A stretch of 64,000 bases of DNA. Source: Asparagopsis taxiformis (Eukaryota > Rhodophyta > Florideophyceae > Bonnemaisoniales > Bonnemaisoniaceae). Below, piece after piece: positions 1 to 10,986 of this stretch (position 1 is the stretch's first letter; every line of letters starts with the position of its first letter). The notes beneath the pieces were generated by a model. That model saw only the letters and a program-made list of their open reading frames with translations. It made no database searches and had not been told where the DNA came from. The DNA lies in contig JALQPE010000004.1 in assembly GCA_030407315.1 (NCBI GenBank), positions 36,040 through 100,039 of the forward strand. Direction: 5' to 3'. Both the position numbers and the translations under genes were made by a program.

Positions 1-1110
1 TCAAACCGAGATACCAGCTGAGTGTTCCTTCATCAGTTCCTTTGAACTGGATCAAGAAGTCTGCACCTGATTTGTTCAAGACATTTTTATCTGCACAAAC
101 GAAGAGTATGTCGTCGACATACACGATTGTATAAATTTCCACTGTCTCTCCTCCTGATTTAGCTTCACCCTTGAAAATTGCTCCATCACACAGCAACTGC
201 TCGTATGATAGTGAATGTACTAGTACTTCTCTTAGCTTGCGAAACCATTGTAATGGCGCTTGTCGTAAACCGTATAAAGCCTTTTTAGGCGATAAACCAT
301 GTCTTGACGCAAATGCAAGGGTAGGTTATATGGATGATATACGTATGCGTCTCGGTCCATATCACCATTTAGAAATGCTGCTGTGACATCAACGTGCCGC
401 GTATGCCAATTGTTCTGTATTGCCAACACCAGAATTAGCCTAATGATATTGAAATCTGCAACTGGGGCGTATACAGAATCATAGTCACGTCCTGGTAGCT
501 GCAAGTTCCCGCCTGCCACGATTCTTGCTTTGAATCTGGTAGCGGCACCATCTTCATTTCGTTTGACCTTGAGTACCACATGTGTAGGTAAAATTTGAGT
601 TTGTGGAATCGGGCATTCGCCTTTTGTACCTACGCGCTGCCAAGTCCCAGCATCTTCTAAATTGTCCAATTCGGATTGAATCGGTTCTATCCACAATTTC
701 ACTTCATTATTAGTTGCACTCATAGCCTGATTCACAGTTGGTGAATTTGTGGTTGTAATTGGTATTGAGATGAGTGATGTACAGTCCTTGGCATCAACTT
801 CATTTGCAAAGAATGCAAGTCTCTGCGGTGCTCTGCGAGCTCTTGTAGGTCTCGTCGCTGTTGTTAATTCATTTGTGATTCTGTCATCGTTGTTGACGTT
901 TAACACTTTGTCATTCTCGTCTTCAGATGAGTTGTCTACATCAAATGGTGTACAGAAGAATTCTGCAGGGGCATCATTAGTGTCAGATGGTGATAAATAT
1001 GAATCAGTGTCATCTTGATCTTCGCTGGAGTCAGATTGATCAAGTCCGGGGAAGGAATCTTCATCAAAAGTCACATGTACAGAGTTCACGATCTTTCCAG
1101 TTGATGACAA
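1..1110 (-). pseudogene. copia-1 pol part 2: reverse transcriptase (frameshifted, cut by window edge)
   Basis: From 1110 the frame has the acidic linker then RT blocks (ELDNLEDAGTWQRV, FKARIVAGG, YAPVADFNIIRLILVLA, HVDVTAAFLNGD). At 282-286 a run of five A (minus strand) sits where six are needed to reach the next block (ALYGLRQAPLQW). In the restored frame the catalytic YVDD box is at about 110-121, followed by sequence leading off the left edge. RNase H is outside the window. Confidence 0.85.
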
Positions 1111-2624
1111 TCAACTGTATAGACACCATTGTCATTGCATCCAAGGAAGATTCCTGGCTCAGCCATAGCATGCAATTTAGATTTCGGTTCATGATTGTAC
1201 ACGAATGCAGCGCATCCAAACACTCGTATATGATGAATCTGTGGTACGCAATTGGTTAGTTTCTCATAGGGCGAACAACCAATAGATGAGTGTGATAGTC
1301 GATTCTTGACGTCTGCGACGTGGTCAAGAGCCCATTCCCAATAACTTGCGTCTAAACCAGAGTCCTCCAACACTATTCTAGTTGGATCAAGCAGTGTCCT
1401 GTTAGTCCGTTCTGCAAAGGGGTTATGTTGCGGAGTATGTGGCGTTGTAGCAGTACGCTCGGTTGATTCAATTCGATCATATTCCTTTCCCCCGTCAGTG
1501 TGCAGTCTTTCGACACCCTTTTTGAAATATTTGGTGACATGTGCACACGAGCAGTACATTTCAAACGCATTTGCAGTTTCACTTTTGCTGCGTAGCACAA
1601 TGACATGTGTGTACCTCGAGTATTGATCAATGAAGGTGACAAAGTATTTCCTTCCGCAATGGCTCGCTGGAAGTGGACCGACTAAATCTGAATGAACGAT
1701 CTCACCAGCATGGTTGACAGTTTCAAAGTGTGACTTGAATGTCTTCTTTGAGGCCCTTCCCAATCGACATGGATGACAAACTTTCATACCACCTTTCATT
1801 TCAGGAATGCCATTGAAGTTCATTGACAGATTTCGTAGTACTCGTTCGTGAGTATGGGCTAATCTCCTATGCCATAATGTCATCTTCTCTTCGTCATTGG
1901 CTCCAAATTTTGCTGTCATTGGTCTTTTGTCTGTGGACAAACCAGTGTAAAGGCCTGTACGTGAATCTCTGCCTGCTATAGTCATGACGGCTGATTCACG
2001 GACAGAAAATGTTCGGCCCTTGATTACAATAGCCTCCTTTGAAGTAAAAACGACCACGTTCCCTTGGTCGCACAGTTTTCCAACCAAAATTAAAGTGTCA
2101 TTGAGCCCTTGTACGTGTTGCGCGTTTGGGAGCGTGACTTTTCCACACTGCAGTGTACTCTCTCCGATACATTTGGCTCTGCTGTCGCCTGCTGCAAGTG
2201 TCACTCTGTTACATGAGCCGTATCGGTACGTGTCATTTTGCACTTCACAAGCATCTTTGAAAAGTGTAATTGACGCGCCACTGTCCAGTATTTGGGCTGA
2301 CATCCCTTTTGATGTATGGGCAGCAAAGTGTTCCCGCTGGAGTACGGCTGTGCCACCAAATTTTATTCGTTGCTTCTTTTGCTTTTCTTCGACCTTTCCT
2401 GATGAACCTGCAGTAAGTCCTTTTATGTGCTTTAAAGCTTCTGCAGATATTCGGCAATTAGTGAAATCAGGATTGTAGAAGCAACTGGCAGAATTATGTC
2501 CCGTTTTCGAGCAGAACGAGCATCTCTCGTCTTTCATTGACTGTGTTGCTCGCAATGAACGGAACGTCTTGTGTTCGCTTCTAGTGTATCGAACATTTTT
2601 CCGGTTTAGTTTTGCAGCTCGCAT
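1086..2624 (-). CDS. copia-1 pol part 1: zinc knuckle, protease, integrase
   Basis: A 512-residue frame. In order: CCHC knuckle CSFCSKTGHNSASC near residue 35; aspartic protease box ILDSGASITLF near 110; GAG-pre-integrase zinc domain with LWHRRLAH and CHPCRLG around 255-295; integrase core with HSDLVGPL, FVTFIDQYSRY and HTDGGKEYD, then the HTPQHNPFAERTNRT region with the catalytic Glu. The frame stops at 1086; the continuation is in another frame from about 1110, so one small indel separates integrase from RT. It would cut and process the polyprotein and insert the cDNA. Confidence 0.9.
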   Translation of the reverse strand: MRAAKLNRKNVRYTRSEHKTFRSLRATQSMKDERCSFCSKTGHNSASCFYNPDFTNCRISAEALKHIKGLTAGSSGKVEEKQKKQRIKFGGTAVLQREHFAAHTSKGMSAQILDSGASITLFKDACEVQNDTYRYGSCNRVTLAAGDSRAKCIGESTLQCGKVTLPNAQHVQGLNDTLILVGKLCDQGNVVVFTSKEAIVIKGRTFSVRESAVMTIAGRDSRTGLYTGLSTDKRPMTAKFGANDEEKMTLWHRRLAHTHERVLRNLSMNFNGIPEMKGGMKVCHPCRLGRASKKTFKSHFETVNHAGEIVHSDLVGPLPASHCGRKYFVTFIDQYSRYTHVIVLRSKSETANAFEMYCSCAHVTKYFKKGVERLHTDGGKEYDRIESTERTATTPHTPQHNPFAERTNRTLLDPTRIVLEDSGLDASYWEWALDHVADVKNRLSHSSIGCSPYEKLTNCVPQIHHIRVFGCAAFVYNHEPKSKLHAMAEPGIFLGCNDNGVYTVDCHQLERS

Positions 2625-3186
2625 CTTTTATACGTTTCCATTCTTGAATGAGGTCGGCTGTCACTGAATCCCATGTCAATTCGTCCACTTCCTTAAGCCG
2701 CAATGCGGCCACAGTTGGTTCGAGGGGAGACTGCTGACCCATACTTGCGAGCAAAAGTAGTCCTTTGTGTGTGTCGGGAATGGAAACATCTGCTCCCATT
2801 CTGTCCAATTGGGAGAACAGTGATTCGAATTCATCAATGTATTTCGCCATATTATCATTAGGAGAAAATTGCTTAGAGTACACAGTTGTCAATGTTGATA
2901 TTAGAGTAGTTGCTCGGTCAGATGCGTATCTTTTGTCTAGTAGTCCAATCATAGCCATTAGATCATTTTGTTTGGCACTGCACACCCTGAAAGGTGCATC
3001 GCCTAGTGATGCAGTGATTAGTGCGGTAGCCTTGTCCTTTGTGTCTTCTGGGCAGTCTTCTTTGTTCAGCTTGCCCCAGTACCCTTTCCCTTTGAGGGCT
3101 ATTTCGGCTCTTAGCCGCCACAGATTGTAGTCGTCTGTACTGCGCCCGTGGAACCGTTGTATTCTTTCCTCTTCCTCTTTTGTCAT
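2581..3186 (-). CDS. copia-1 gag
   Basis: A 201-residue reading frame starting at an ATG 120 nt inside the primer site. It has the helical capsid-like layout of copia gag (UBN2/retrotran_gag type): a Trp-containing N-terminal part (NLWRLRAEIALKG), a central LLDKRYASD segment and a later MAKYIDEFESLFSQL helix. The frame ends just before the zinc knuckle, which is in the next frame with a 44-nt overlap. The gag/pol junction is therefore either a +1 frameshift site or a 1-nt lesion; many copia elements have one continuous frame, so a lesion is more likely. Confidence 0.8.
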   Translation of the reverse strand: MTKEEEERIQRFHGRSTDDYNLWRLRAEIALKGKGYWGKLNKEDCPEDTKDKATALITASLGDAPFRVCSAKQNDLMAMIGLLDKRYASDRATTLISTLTTVYSKQFSPNDNMAKYIDEFESLFSQLDRMGADVSIPDTHKGLLLLASMGQQSPLEPTVAALRLKEVDELTWDSVTADLIQEWKRIKDASCKTKPEKCSIH

Positions 3187-3305
3187 GACGTCGACAAGAA
3201 AGTAGAGTTGTGCTTCAAGGTACTTTCGTCGCTCACCAAATGATCGAAGTTGAAACCCTTTTGTTGGGGTTCAGCTCTAGTGGTTAAATGGAGTGGTCGT
3301 CGCCA

Positions 3306-3319
3306 CTGGGCCCATAACC
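3306..3319 (-). other. copia-1 primer-binding site (internal initiator tRNA-Met)
   Basis: Minus-strand GGTTATGGGCCCAG abuts the LTR end ...CAACA. It is complementary to the anticodon arm of eukaryotic initiator tRNA-Met (CTGGGCCCATAACC), the half-tRNA primer type known from Drosophila copia, rather than to a tRNA 3' end. Similar sites begin copia-2 (20620) and copia-3 (57593). Confidence 0.75.
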
Positions 3320-3607
3320 TGTTGATGTGATGATTTTCGATGAATCCTGTCTTTGCTACGTGCTTTCTACTTGTCTATATATATTCTCTAGACATACTCG
3401 TAGCTGCATCTGTTACTCAAATGCAGACCACAAATTAATCTTGTCTGTTTCAATATGCTGCGGACCACATGTTCTAGGTTTTGTAAGCCCACAGCGCAAA
3501 TGCGCTGCAAGCACATATAGCTTGAAATGTAGCTTAAATTATTTGAAGATGTCAAACATAAGGTATATATCAAAGATGGCAAATGGCAAGTGAATGCTCT
3601 GATATCA
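3320..3607 (-). repeat. 5' LTR of copia-1 (outer boundary uncertain)
   Basis: The inner boundary is fixed by the primer site: on the minus strand the LTR ends ...CATCAACA directly before GGTTATGGGCCCAG. A TATA-rich run (TATATATA, 3375-3385) lies inside and could be the element promoter. The outer boundary is a guess at TGATATCAGAGC (3607), the nearest plausible TG start. The other LTR is outside the window, so the length cannot be checked. Confidence 0.45.
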
Positions 3608-4186
3608 GACCATGGGGCCGTGTAGCCAGTTGATAATTATGGCTGATAGGCTTGAAGAAAAATGAAGAGCCGACAGTAAGATGATTTCAACTGCTCAAAA
3701 GGTCAAACAGATTTATGTGAAGTCATGTAGTAGAGTATAAATTCAGTCAATATTGAAAACTACAGAGGTATATAAGCAGACAGAACCTCTCCCAATAAAG
3801 AAAGGAGGGAGAACCTCACTCAACACTCTTGATTCTGTGAAAGAGCACACAGGCATTATTCTTGCTATAGGTTGCACAAAGAAAAGGAATTTATGCGCTC
3901 TGCACTCACCAACTGCAGACCTGCCTACGGCGTGCCAGATAGGAGGATTAATGCTGTGTTTGGAACTTATGTCGGGAGTGGGAACGCAGGATGGTGTGGA
4001 AGCGTGTGACTGGCGTGATGAGACCCCATACCGAATTACCCTCGGTGTACAGAGGATAACATTACTTTCCGACCGACACATGGTTCTGCGACGATGACAA
4101 CATGACCATTTCAGCAGCCTGAATAACGACAACCTGTCCACATAGGGATACACTAACCGCTGTAATACACTACACTAAATGTACAC
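3608..4186. other. intergenic, no supported gene
   Basis: Between the copia-1 LTR and the downstream end of the Cys-rich gene. Overlapping open frames of 114 and 136 codons exist on opposite strands here but show no signal peptide, motif or composition that supports either. I see nothing further. Confidence 0.5.
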
Positions 4187-5401
4187 TCACAATCCAACAC
4201 GAACCGCAGCGGCCATGACGGCTTGTTCAGCTCGAGTACCATAACGAGCTGCGAAGACTGTATATTGCAGCCCATCCGTCTTCGACTGCACACGCATTCC
4301 CTTGCTATATCTCGGACTATTCACCTGCATCACCTTGTCCTCGCACGCCACCATCTCGCAATACTTGCTCATCATCATGCTCCGACCCCTGTACACCACG
4401 ATATGACCGGGTGTAGCACAGCTTTCAAACCTGTCACAAAGCACCCTACTCGTCACATGCCTCGCATACCGCAATTGGTGCGATTGCAAATGCGCCAACG
4501 CCCGCGCATCAACACAAACATCCGTAGTAGGTGACGGTGACTGCGACGGCGACGACGCCACCACCGGCGGCGCATCCACACCTGCACCGGGCGAAGCATC
4601 AGCATCCGGCGAAGCGAGCAGCGTCGTCTCAACGGAAGCTGTAACCGTCGGCAGCAGCGACACACACTCGTCCAGAAACGCGGCGATTCCCGTCGGGACA
4701 CAAAGTGAGATTCCACGCCACGCGGCACAAACCTCTCCCTCTGTACATTTATCATCATCACAATCGCAGGAAACGTCACCCACGGTGGGGACGCACAGAC
4801 AGTCATCAACCGCATCCGAGCACGGCACAACCTCAGCTAAATCTCCCTCCACAGTCGCGAGACATACACGCTCCGCGGAACAATCATCATCCGTAGCACA
4901 CAGCGCGCCAGTGAGCCCATCGGTTCCCGTGCTCGCCGACGTCGCGGAAGCGCACGGGGCGGGGGGCAATCCGAGCGCGACGGAGGCGCAAACAGTGGCG
5001 GCGGTCAAGTCGGCGCACAAGTCGCCGGGGAGACAGATCGGGTTTGTGCATGAGCATTGCGCGTCGTGCGGGTCGGTCGGGAGACAGACGCAGGGGTTGC
5101 GGGTGGATGATGAGCAGGGTGTGATGCTGTCATCGAGGCTGAGACAGACGCGTGCATCTGCGCAGGATGCGTCGGATGTGCATAGCTCGCCGGAGAAGCC
5201 GTGGAAGATCTGACGGCCTGTTTCACGCGCGGCGGATAGCCATCTGCGGCGGATGTGGCGGTGTTGGATGGCGCGTACGTCGCGGATGGCGCCGAATATG
5301 GGGTTGGAATTGCGGTGGTGACGCGAAGTGGCGGCGCGGGATGTCGGGATTATGGCGGCGATGATTGCGATGGTGCAGAGAATGGTGGTGGTGGACGACA
5401 T
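4187..5401 (-). CDS. secreted two-module Cys-rich protein
   Basis: 404 residues from the ATG at 5401. The frame is open further upstream (to 5635), but the 5401 start places a clean signal peptide (MSSTTTILCTIAIIAAIIPTS) at the N-terminus, so I prefer it. After a basic stretch come two homologous Cys modules (about residues 72-150 and 165-246), each with ten cysteines in the order C-x5-C-x5-C-x9/13-C-x6/7-C-x-C ... C-x-C-x4-C-x5-C-x8-C. A Ser/Pro/Ala linker leads to a third, unrelated Cys domain (about 294-404, with CATPGHIVVYRG). No transmembrane segment follows the signal, so it is probably extracellular or wall-associated. I do not recognise a named family; the spacing suggests disulfide-stabilised modules. 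No introns are needed. Confidence 0.75.
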   Translation of the reverse strand: MSSTTTILCTIAIIAAIIPTSRAATSRHHRNSNPIFGAIRDVRAIQHRHIRRRWLSAARETGRQIFHGFSGELCTSDASCADARVCLSLDDSITPCSSSTRNPCVCLPTDPHDAQCSCTNPICLPGDLCADLTAATVCASVALGLPPAPCASATSASTGTDGLTGALCATDDDCSAERVCLATVEGDLAEVVPCSDAVDDCLCVPTVGDVSCDCDDDKCTEGEVCAAWRGISLCVPTGIAAFLDECVSLLPTVTASVETTLLASPDADASPGAGVDAPPVVASSPSQSPSPTTDVCVDARALAHLQSHQLRYARHVTSRVLCDRFESCATPGHIVVYRGRSMMMSKYCEMVACEDKVMQVNSPRYSKGMRVQSKTDGLQYTVFAARYGTRAEQAVMAAAVRVGL

Positions 5402-6193
5402 GGTGACGCGGGTCGCGTTTGGATAGCGGCGTGTGGGAAGCGTGCGGGAGAAGTGATGTGTGTATTTGTGTTGCACGAAGCGATGTGGAATGGGGTCGGG
5501 AATGGCGTGGGATCGGCTCAAAAAAAACCGGCGACTTTTGGAAACTGCATCCACAAGAATCGGATAAGGATCACGTCGTTTTGTGTTTTGGGCAAACGGC
5601 GGTTGGCCAAGTGTCGGTGCGTTTGGCGAGTCCATATTGTTGACGTTTGCTCGCGAGATTGTTGCGTGTATTGAGAAAATTCATTGTTGAAATTGTAGCG
5701 TTCTGAACGCTGATTGGTAGAAATTGAAACATTCAGGCGAACTATTACTTGATCAGTTCCAATTCGAAACTGAAGGCTTCTGCACGGTAGACTTGATTCA
5801 AGAAAAACACCAATAGCTTTAATCGCTGCTTATCTCGACTACAGTACCAGGCGCTGCTAATTTAAATTCAACAAGTTTGGAAGAGGAACGGCTCTGTTGT
5901 TGCAAATTACAACGTGCAGAGATTCAATCCCCCCGATTTTGATTCACAATCTCTCTTGCCCATCATGTGTCTCCAAGTTGCTCTCGACAACATGGCACCC
6001 AACTTGCGTACGATCCCAATATATCCACTGTCACGTCCAAAAGAGAGCACACATAGTCGAAATCACAGTAACCCTTATATGCATCCATATCACTCAATTG
6101 CCACCTATTGCATCGATATCCTCTACAATATTCCTTCCAAAAGGCCGAAGCAATCCACCTTCGCATCCCGCAACAGCAACATTTGTTCACATC
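5402..6193. other. intergenic, no supported gene
   Basis: Upstream of the two-module Cys-rich gene and downstream of the DUF2135-like gene (both minus). A frame covering 5897-6955 on the plus strand is the antisense shadow of the DUF2135-like gene. No TATA box or terminator that I would defend. Confidence 0.5.
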
Positions 6194-7144
6194 CTAAAAG
6201 TTGACCGTAATGCTGAAGACACTATTGTCGATAACCTCGTTGTTATCCTGGTTCGAGCTTCCGCGTCTGGTCTCAGTCAATTTTCCATCAATGAACACTC
6301 GAATTCTCCAGTTTGTCGATCCATCTCCACAGTTGTTGAAATGCTGAGCTTGAATAGTGTACGATCCATTCTCAATAGGTCCATCCGCGACGTAAACAGT
6401 TCTTTCCCGACCTGTCAAACCCGGAGTTCCACAGAACGACGTCATGTCCTCCAGAAGTTCACCAGCCTCGGTTTGCATGTTTCCGAAGAAAACCTCATCA
6501 CCATCCGGCTCAATCACGTGAAGATCAAGGTCGTCTCCAGATTGCCACATCAGCTCAATGATAATTCTCGGAACTTCTGTGCTAAATGCAATGCAATCAC
6601 GCGGGTTGGTGGTAGAGATACGGTTCAAAACCCGGTTTCCTCTAAAGTTGACCCTCTGGTACGAGCGAATTGGCAGTCGAACGCACAGATCATCGATAAA
6701 CTTGTGCTGGTTGCCTTGCAAATTCTGATGACCCACCCCCGAAGTCACAGCTCGGGGCATTCTGAATGTCTTGAAGAAGCTGCGAGAGAAGCTCTGCGTC
6801 AGACCCTCCGGTCTGTATTCGGAGATAGGTACACGCGAAAAGCCTCGAGTGGTCACAAGAGCTTCACCAGTCTCACCAACGATTCCGACGAAGAAGTTTC
6901 TCCTGTTCTTGCAAATGGAGTCACTGGCGGACACATCGGGAGTTCCTACGAATAGATTCGAATTGCCGTTGCAGAAACTGAAGCGACAGCCACGGCCGCA
7001 ACGCACGGCCTGCCGTTGGGTTGTTTTCAGCTTGGAAAGATCTGGCAGCGAATCATCATACTTGTCGAGGTCAAGATTCTCGTAGAATGGGTTTGCAGTG
7101 ACGATAGCTGCGAGGAGGACGAAAAGAACGGCAACGGCCTTCAT
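6194..7144 (-). CDS. secreted DUF2135/YfaP-like beta-sandwich protein
   Basis: 316 residues, intronless, from the ATG at 7144. Signal peptide 1-17 (MKAVAVLFVLLAAIVTA), then an N-terminal region with Cys pairs (CGRGCRFSFC, residues 49-58) and a C-terminal domain (about 195-316) with the DUF2135/YfaP signature: LMWQSGDDLDLHV (198-210), EPDGDEVFFGN, and an NGSYTIQAQHFNNC strand. In known families the W...D.DLDLHV..P.G pattern marks an extracellular beta-sandwich often linked to carbohydrate or matrix surfaces; the ligand here is unknown. The N-terminal half is unassigned. A TATA box lies 91 bp upstream. Confidence 0.8.
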   Translation of the reverse strand: MKAVAVLFVLLAAIVTANPFYENLDLDKYDDSLPDLSKLKTTQRQAVRCGRGCRFSFCNGNSNLFVGTPDVSASDSICKNRRNFFVGIVGETGEALVTTRGFSRVPISEYRPEGLTQSFSRSFFKTFRMPRAVTSGVGHQNLQGNQHKFIDDLCVRLPIRSYQRVNFRGNRVLNRISTTNPRDCIAFSTEVPRIIIELMWQSGDDLDLHVIEPDGDEVFFGNMQTEAGELLEDMTSFCGTPGLTGRERTVYVADGPIENGSYTIQAQHFNNCGDGSTNWRIRVFIDGKLTETRRGSSNQDNNEVIDNSVFSITVNF

Positions 7145-7234
7145 TGTTATGAGATGATGTGGTGAGAGGGCTGCTTGTGTTCAGTGACTGTGGTTGGTCT
7201 GGCGGGAAGACGTCGCTGCAGTGAGAAACGGCCG

Positions 7235-7244
7235 TCTCTTATAG
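7235..7244 (-). promoter_or_regulatory. TATA box of the DUF2135-like gene
   Basis: Minus strand CTATAAGAGA, 91 bp upstream of the ATG at 7144. Transcription about 25-30 bp downstream would leave a 5' leader of about 60 nt. Confidence 0.55.
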
Positions 7245-7249
7245 TGTTT

Positions 7250-10200
7250 AGATGTGTGCCCAAAATCAGGTAGACACGGTTTGCATCATAGGTATGTCAG
7301 TCATAGAATATGATACTCCATTGACTGTATATACGTCACGAGATCAAACAAGGTTCAATTTACGATGAGGATGTGATGGTTGAAAGGGTATATGCTATCA
7401 GATGCCTGCATAACTCCACTAGAGCCACCAAGCAACCGCATTAGGGTTGGGATATGATGTGAGAATAGTTCCACGTCGTACGTTGAACTTGTCATATGGA
7501 ATAAAATCAAGGTATGAAGTAGGTACTGGCGAGGGATACATGTTGCGTTTGTTGTCAATGGCTCTGATTCGAACTTGTGTACATGATGAAGAGTGCCGAT
7601 ACTATAGTCATGGCTGTTTTGTGTTGTTCACATCCTGGCAGACTCAGTGATAGTTCGGAGAAGAGGCGCAGCGGATGATGTTTGAACGTGATCGACGACG
7701 ATATACTGCTCGATGGGGATTGTACTGCTTGCCGATAGAGCGGCTGATAGTGGGGTGTTGGAAACTCGGAGGCACAAGATGGAAGTGGATTCATTGTAAG
7801 GCAGTTAAAGTGGAAGATAAACTGTAACGTCAAATTCCACTTTGGACTTTTTCATATCGCGATGGAACGGTGTGCAGATTTGAAATCTGTGAGACCAGTG
7901 CAATTGCATGAGTCAAAACCCAGAATCCCACCCAAGGAGCTGTGTTTTTACTCTTCAACCAAGACGCACCAAGCATTGACCGGCATTACAAGAAATCGTA
8001 CACGGTCGTCAATGGTGGACGATTCTAGCCACTTGTAGAGAGTAAGTATTCTGCAGATGCCAGCTTTCACAATGCGGTCTCCCATATGCAAATGTTGCAC
8101 AGATCTGACGAGTAGTGGCTTGTTTTCTCGGACGTGGCAGTTTATCAAGGGCTAGAGTTTGCTGACGACACGCATGTTGCTACTATTATCTCGCATGAAT
8201 TGTTCAAATAGGTGGCTGGACCTTTCGAGCACGCATTGGTAAGAAAACCGTATCCGAATCAAATCGTTTCGATGTCGGCTCGGCTGCACGAAAGACGTTC
8301 GATGATGATCCGTGTTGTTGCTGATGTGTGCTAAAGAAAGATACCCTTTATCTTAGTCCTTGCGCTGCGTCTGGCTTGGAAGCAGTTGGTTTCAACGAAG
8401 ACAACCATGGTGGTCACACCCTTGGACTAGGGTTTGTCTTTCTCAATCAGACGAGTACACGTTGCTTTGCAATTTGCAGACACATACACGTTCTGTGCTC
8501 AAAGCGTTTAATTTAACGCACCTCTTTTCTGAATTGCACCAGTGCCAGCTCAGGTGTACCCAGCCATTCCGTCATATGTATGGGATACGGGACATGAGCT
8601 ACAACAAATGATACTTGTCGTGCGTATGGCACCATCCAACTGCGCTCAATTATCCGAGCACATGTCCATTCCACTCTAAACGCTCATAAGCCAAAAACCG
8701 CCTGATCAGCGCTCTTCCTTGACAATTACTCATCAATTTACTCAAAAAGTTTGGCAGACATCACATTTGGCGCCTGTGATGAGGCATCTGTTCATATTTA
8801 TTCTCGCCCCATATTCGACCCGGATGCCTCCAGATGCAAGGTCTCTGTTCAACACAATCTCATAATATCTACTCTCGACGTGTATGCCCAGAACATCCCT
8901 GGACGCCGTGGTGCAAGTTCTGCCACTCCTCCAACTTTTGCGCGTCATATACTGAATGCGCCCGAGGCAACAATGTACAGCCGCCAGCCTGAACGGTCGA
9001 GTTTTGCCCATTTTCACCCTGCACGAGGTGGATATTCTTGGTCCTCTTTCTTCGAACAACAGACAGATCAATAATATGTTCTTATCACATGACTTCGGCG
9101 ACATCAGATGTAATGCACCCAGATTATAATGTGCCTGTTGGTTGTGGTTCCCAATTATCCGGAAAGCCACACACAACCTGTAAAATCGTCCTACTAGAAA
9201 ATCATCATGTTTCATCTCCTCTAGTTGAGCACATTTTCTAGCTTGCCATCTACTCGTCCAGCGCAAGTATGAAACTTTTTGGCAATGGTCTAACGAGAGC
9301 ATTTGGTAATCGCAATGCTCATCGTGTGGAGTATTGTTGTGTACAAATCTTGCTCTCCAAATACGTTGCCAGCTTCGAACACGGCAGTAACGATTGAAAT
9401 GCAAGTCTGACAAAATCCAGCATGTGATTGGTTATGTCAGAATCTGCCGTTGAATCTCATACATATCTAGGGCACACGCGTGACACTACTCGCCAACACC
9501 ATAATTCCACTGCGAAGAAGCATCAACAATGACAAAATTTTCGCCAAGTAGACAGTATGCAGATTGCCGCGTGAAAGAGCGTGAAACCAATGCGGAAAAA
9601 CAGTCCATGCCAGACTTTACCTTGTTGGGATCAAATCGCTGTACGTCACATCACTCAATTGATAGGTTCGCCCACAGATGAGGTTCTATTCTTGCACACC
9701 ATAGGCCATACTCTGAATTGGGCTCCCCCTGGCGTGAACATGCTTTCGTGCGTGCGGTGTAAAGTCTGGCTGTCCGCTGCCGAACACAGTGCGAATACAA
9801 CTGCAGAAACGTCTCTCGTTCATACACACTTTTGACAGGGGGGCGCTCGCGTTGACTGGTATGACACGCTTGTTGATTAGGAATTATGTGCATGCTGCAT
9901 TGTTGTTTCAAACACGACATTCTAGAAGTTATCGCGCTGTTCCGTCCCGGCCTACACGACAAGTGCACTGTGAACTACTGGGACATGGCGACAGGATCTG
10001 AAACAGTAAGGTACGTGTGCGACCCGGGCCGCTAACAGGTAGTTTTCCATTGGAGATTGTAGGTAGCGTTTCAGGGGGATTACTATCCGTTGGCGCAATT
10101 GTGAGCATGGTTTACTCAATTCAATGATGTTGAGACCCTTGACGAATACACAAATGCTGTCATAATGTGCATCTAGACCCCAGTACAGAGGCTGGGCTGC

Positions 10201-10986
10201 GGTAACTGTGTTTACAGTTTTGCACAACGCACGAAAGCAAACGTGCTGCATCTAGAAAGGCGGCTCACGGTTTGGAAATGGCAGCCTTTCGAAAGGAAGA
10301 GCAGTTACACATGCCTCACATGGTATTGTTCAACCAGTTGCGAGGCGTATGAGCACAGTTCATGCGCACGAGTCACGCAAGCGCAGCTTCCATTGGTGCT
10401 CGTGGCATGCCGTACGCCATCGGCCCGCGCATGTTTTCAACCCGTAAAACGATATTTTTTTAAAAAACAGCTGTCGAACTTTGACAGTCGAATGGATGCA
10501 GTATTCAATTGTGATGGTGGCACCCAATGACCCTGGATGCTATGGCCAACTTTGCACTGGACGACAACGACGGCGCAGAGCGCGTAGCGGGATATCATTC
10601 CTGAATCGAACTGGCTTTGGCACAGTGGATCAACCTCGTGGGAGCACGCAGTATCGTCGATGGTACCTCCACATCCGAGTTCTTCGAAGCGTGGCCGTAG
10701 TTTGAAACTGAACAAAGCACGATGATCTCTCTTCTTATCACAATTTTTTCATGGCTATCATTGTGGGATGTTGTATTTGTTTACCTAAAACGATCGGGTT
10801 GTAGATTTCCGAACACACTGATCCTCTATGTCCGGAAAAACACGTATGGGCAGCCCGTTTCTACGTCTACCAATCCAGACAGCCAGCAGGAATTGAAATT
10901 CGTCGACTGGACACAGCAAATTCCACCAACAAGTGGCACTACGACGCACATTTGGCGATATCGTCCATTCCGTTCACCCGCCTCGC
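7250..10986. other. 3.7-kb stretch without a recognisable gene
   Basis: I translated both strands and found no known domain, no signal peptide and no good exon chain. The longest frame is 223 codons (8742-9413, minus) and overlaps a 107-codon plus-strand frame; neither has a convincing protein character. The composition resembles the flanking non-coding DNA. It may hold a fully eroded transposon or small unrecognised exons. Confidence 0.5.

Larger units (their letters stand above)
1..3607 (-). mobile_element. copia-1: Ty1/copia LTR retrotransposon, 5' part
   Basis: A minus-strand element with the copia order gag, zinc knuckle, protease, integrase, reverse transcriptase. It continues past the left edge, so RNase H and the 3' LTR lie outside. 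The 5' LTR and a primer-binding site lie at its right end. The internal frame is broken at about 2600 (gag/pol boundary), about 1105 and about 284, so this copy looks defective unless the breaks are sequence errors. Integrase before RT identifies Ty1/copia rather than Ty3/gypsy. Confidence 0.93.

Noticed and set aside
3743..4153. 136- and 114-codon overlapping frames between copia-1 and the Cys-rich gene
   Set aside because: No motif or signal; mutual antisense shadows.
5402..5635. N-terminal extension of the two-module Cys-rich protein by 78 codons
   Set aside because: The internal ATG at 5401 gives a clean signal peptide at the N-terminus; the upstream part looks like untranslated leader.
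5897..6955. 352-codon plus-strand frame
   Set aside because: It is antisense to the DUF2135-like gene, which has a signal peptide, domain and TATA box.
7862..7930. tRNA-like anticodon arm (CAGA TTTGAAA TCTG, anticodon TGA)
   Set aside because: A proper D-arm, T-loop (TTCGAAT) and acceptor pairing could not be found; at most a decayed tRNA-Ser-like fragment.
8742..9413. 223-codon minus-strand frame in the long gene-free stretch
   Set aside because: No signal peptide, domain or coherent composition, and it overlaps a 107-codon frame on the other strand; best treated as chance or deep decay.
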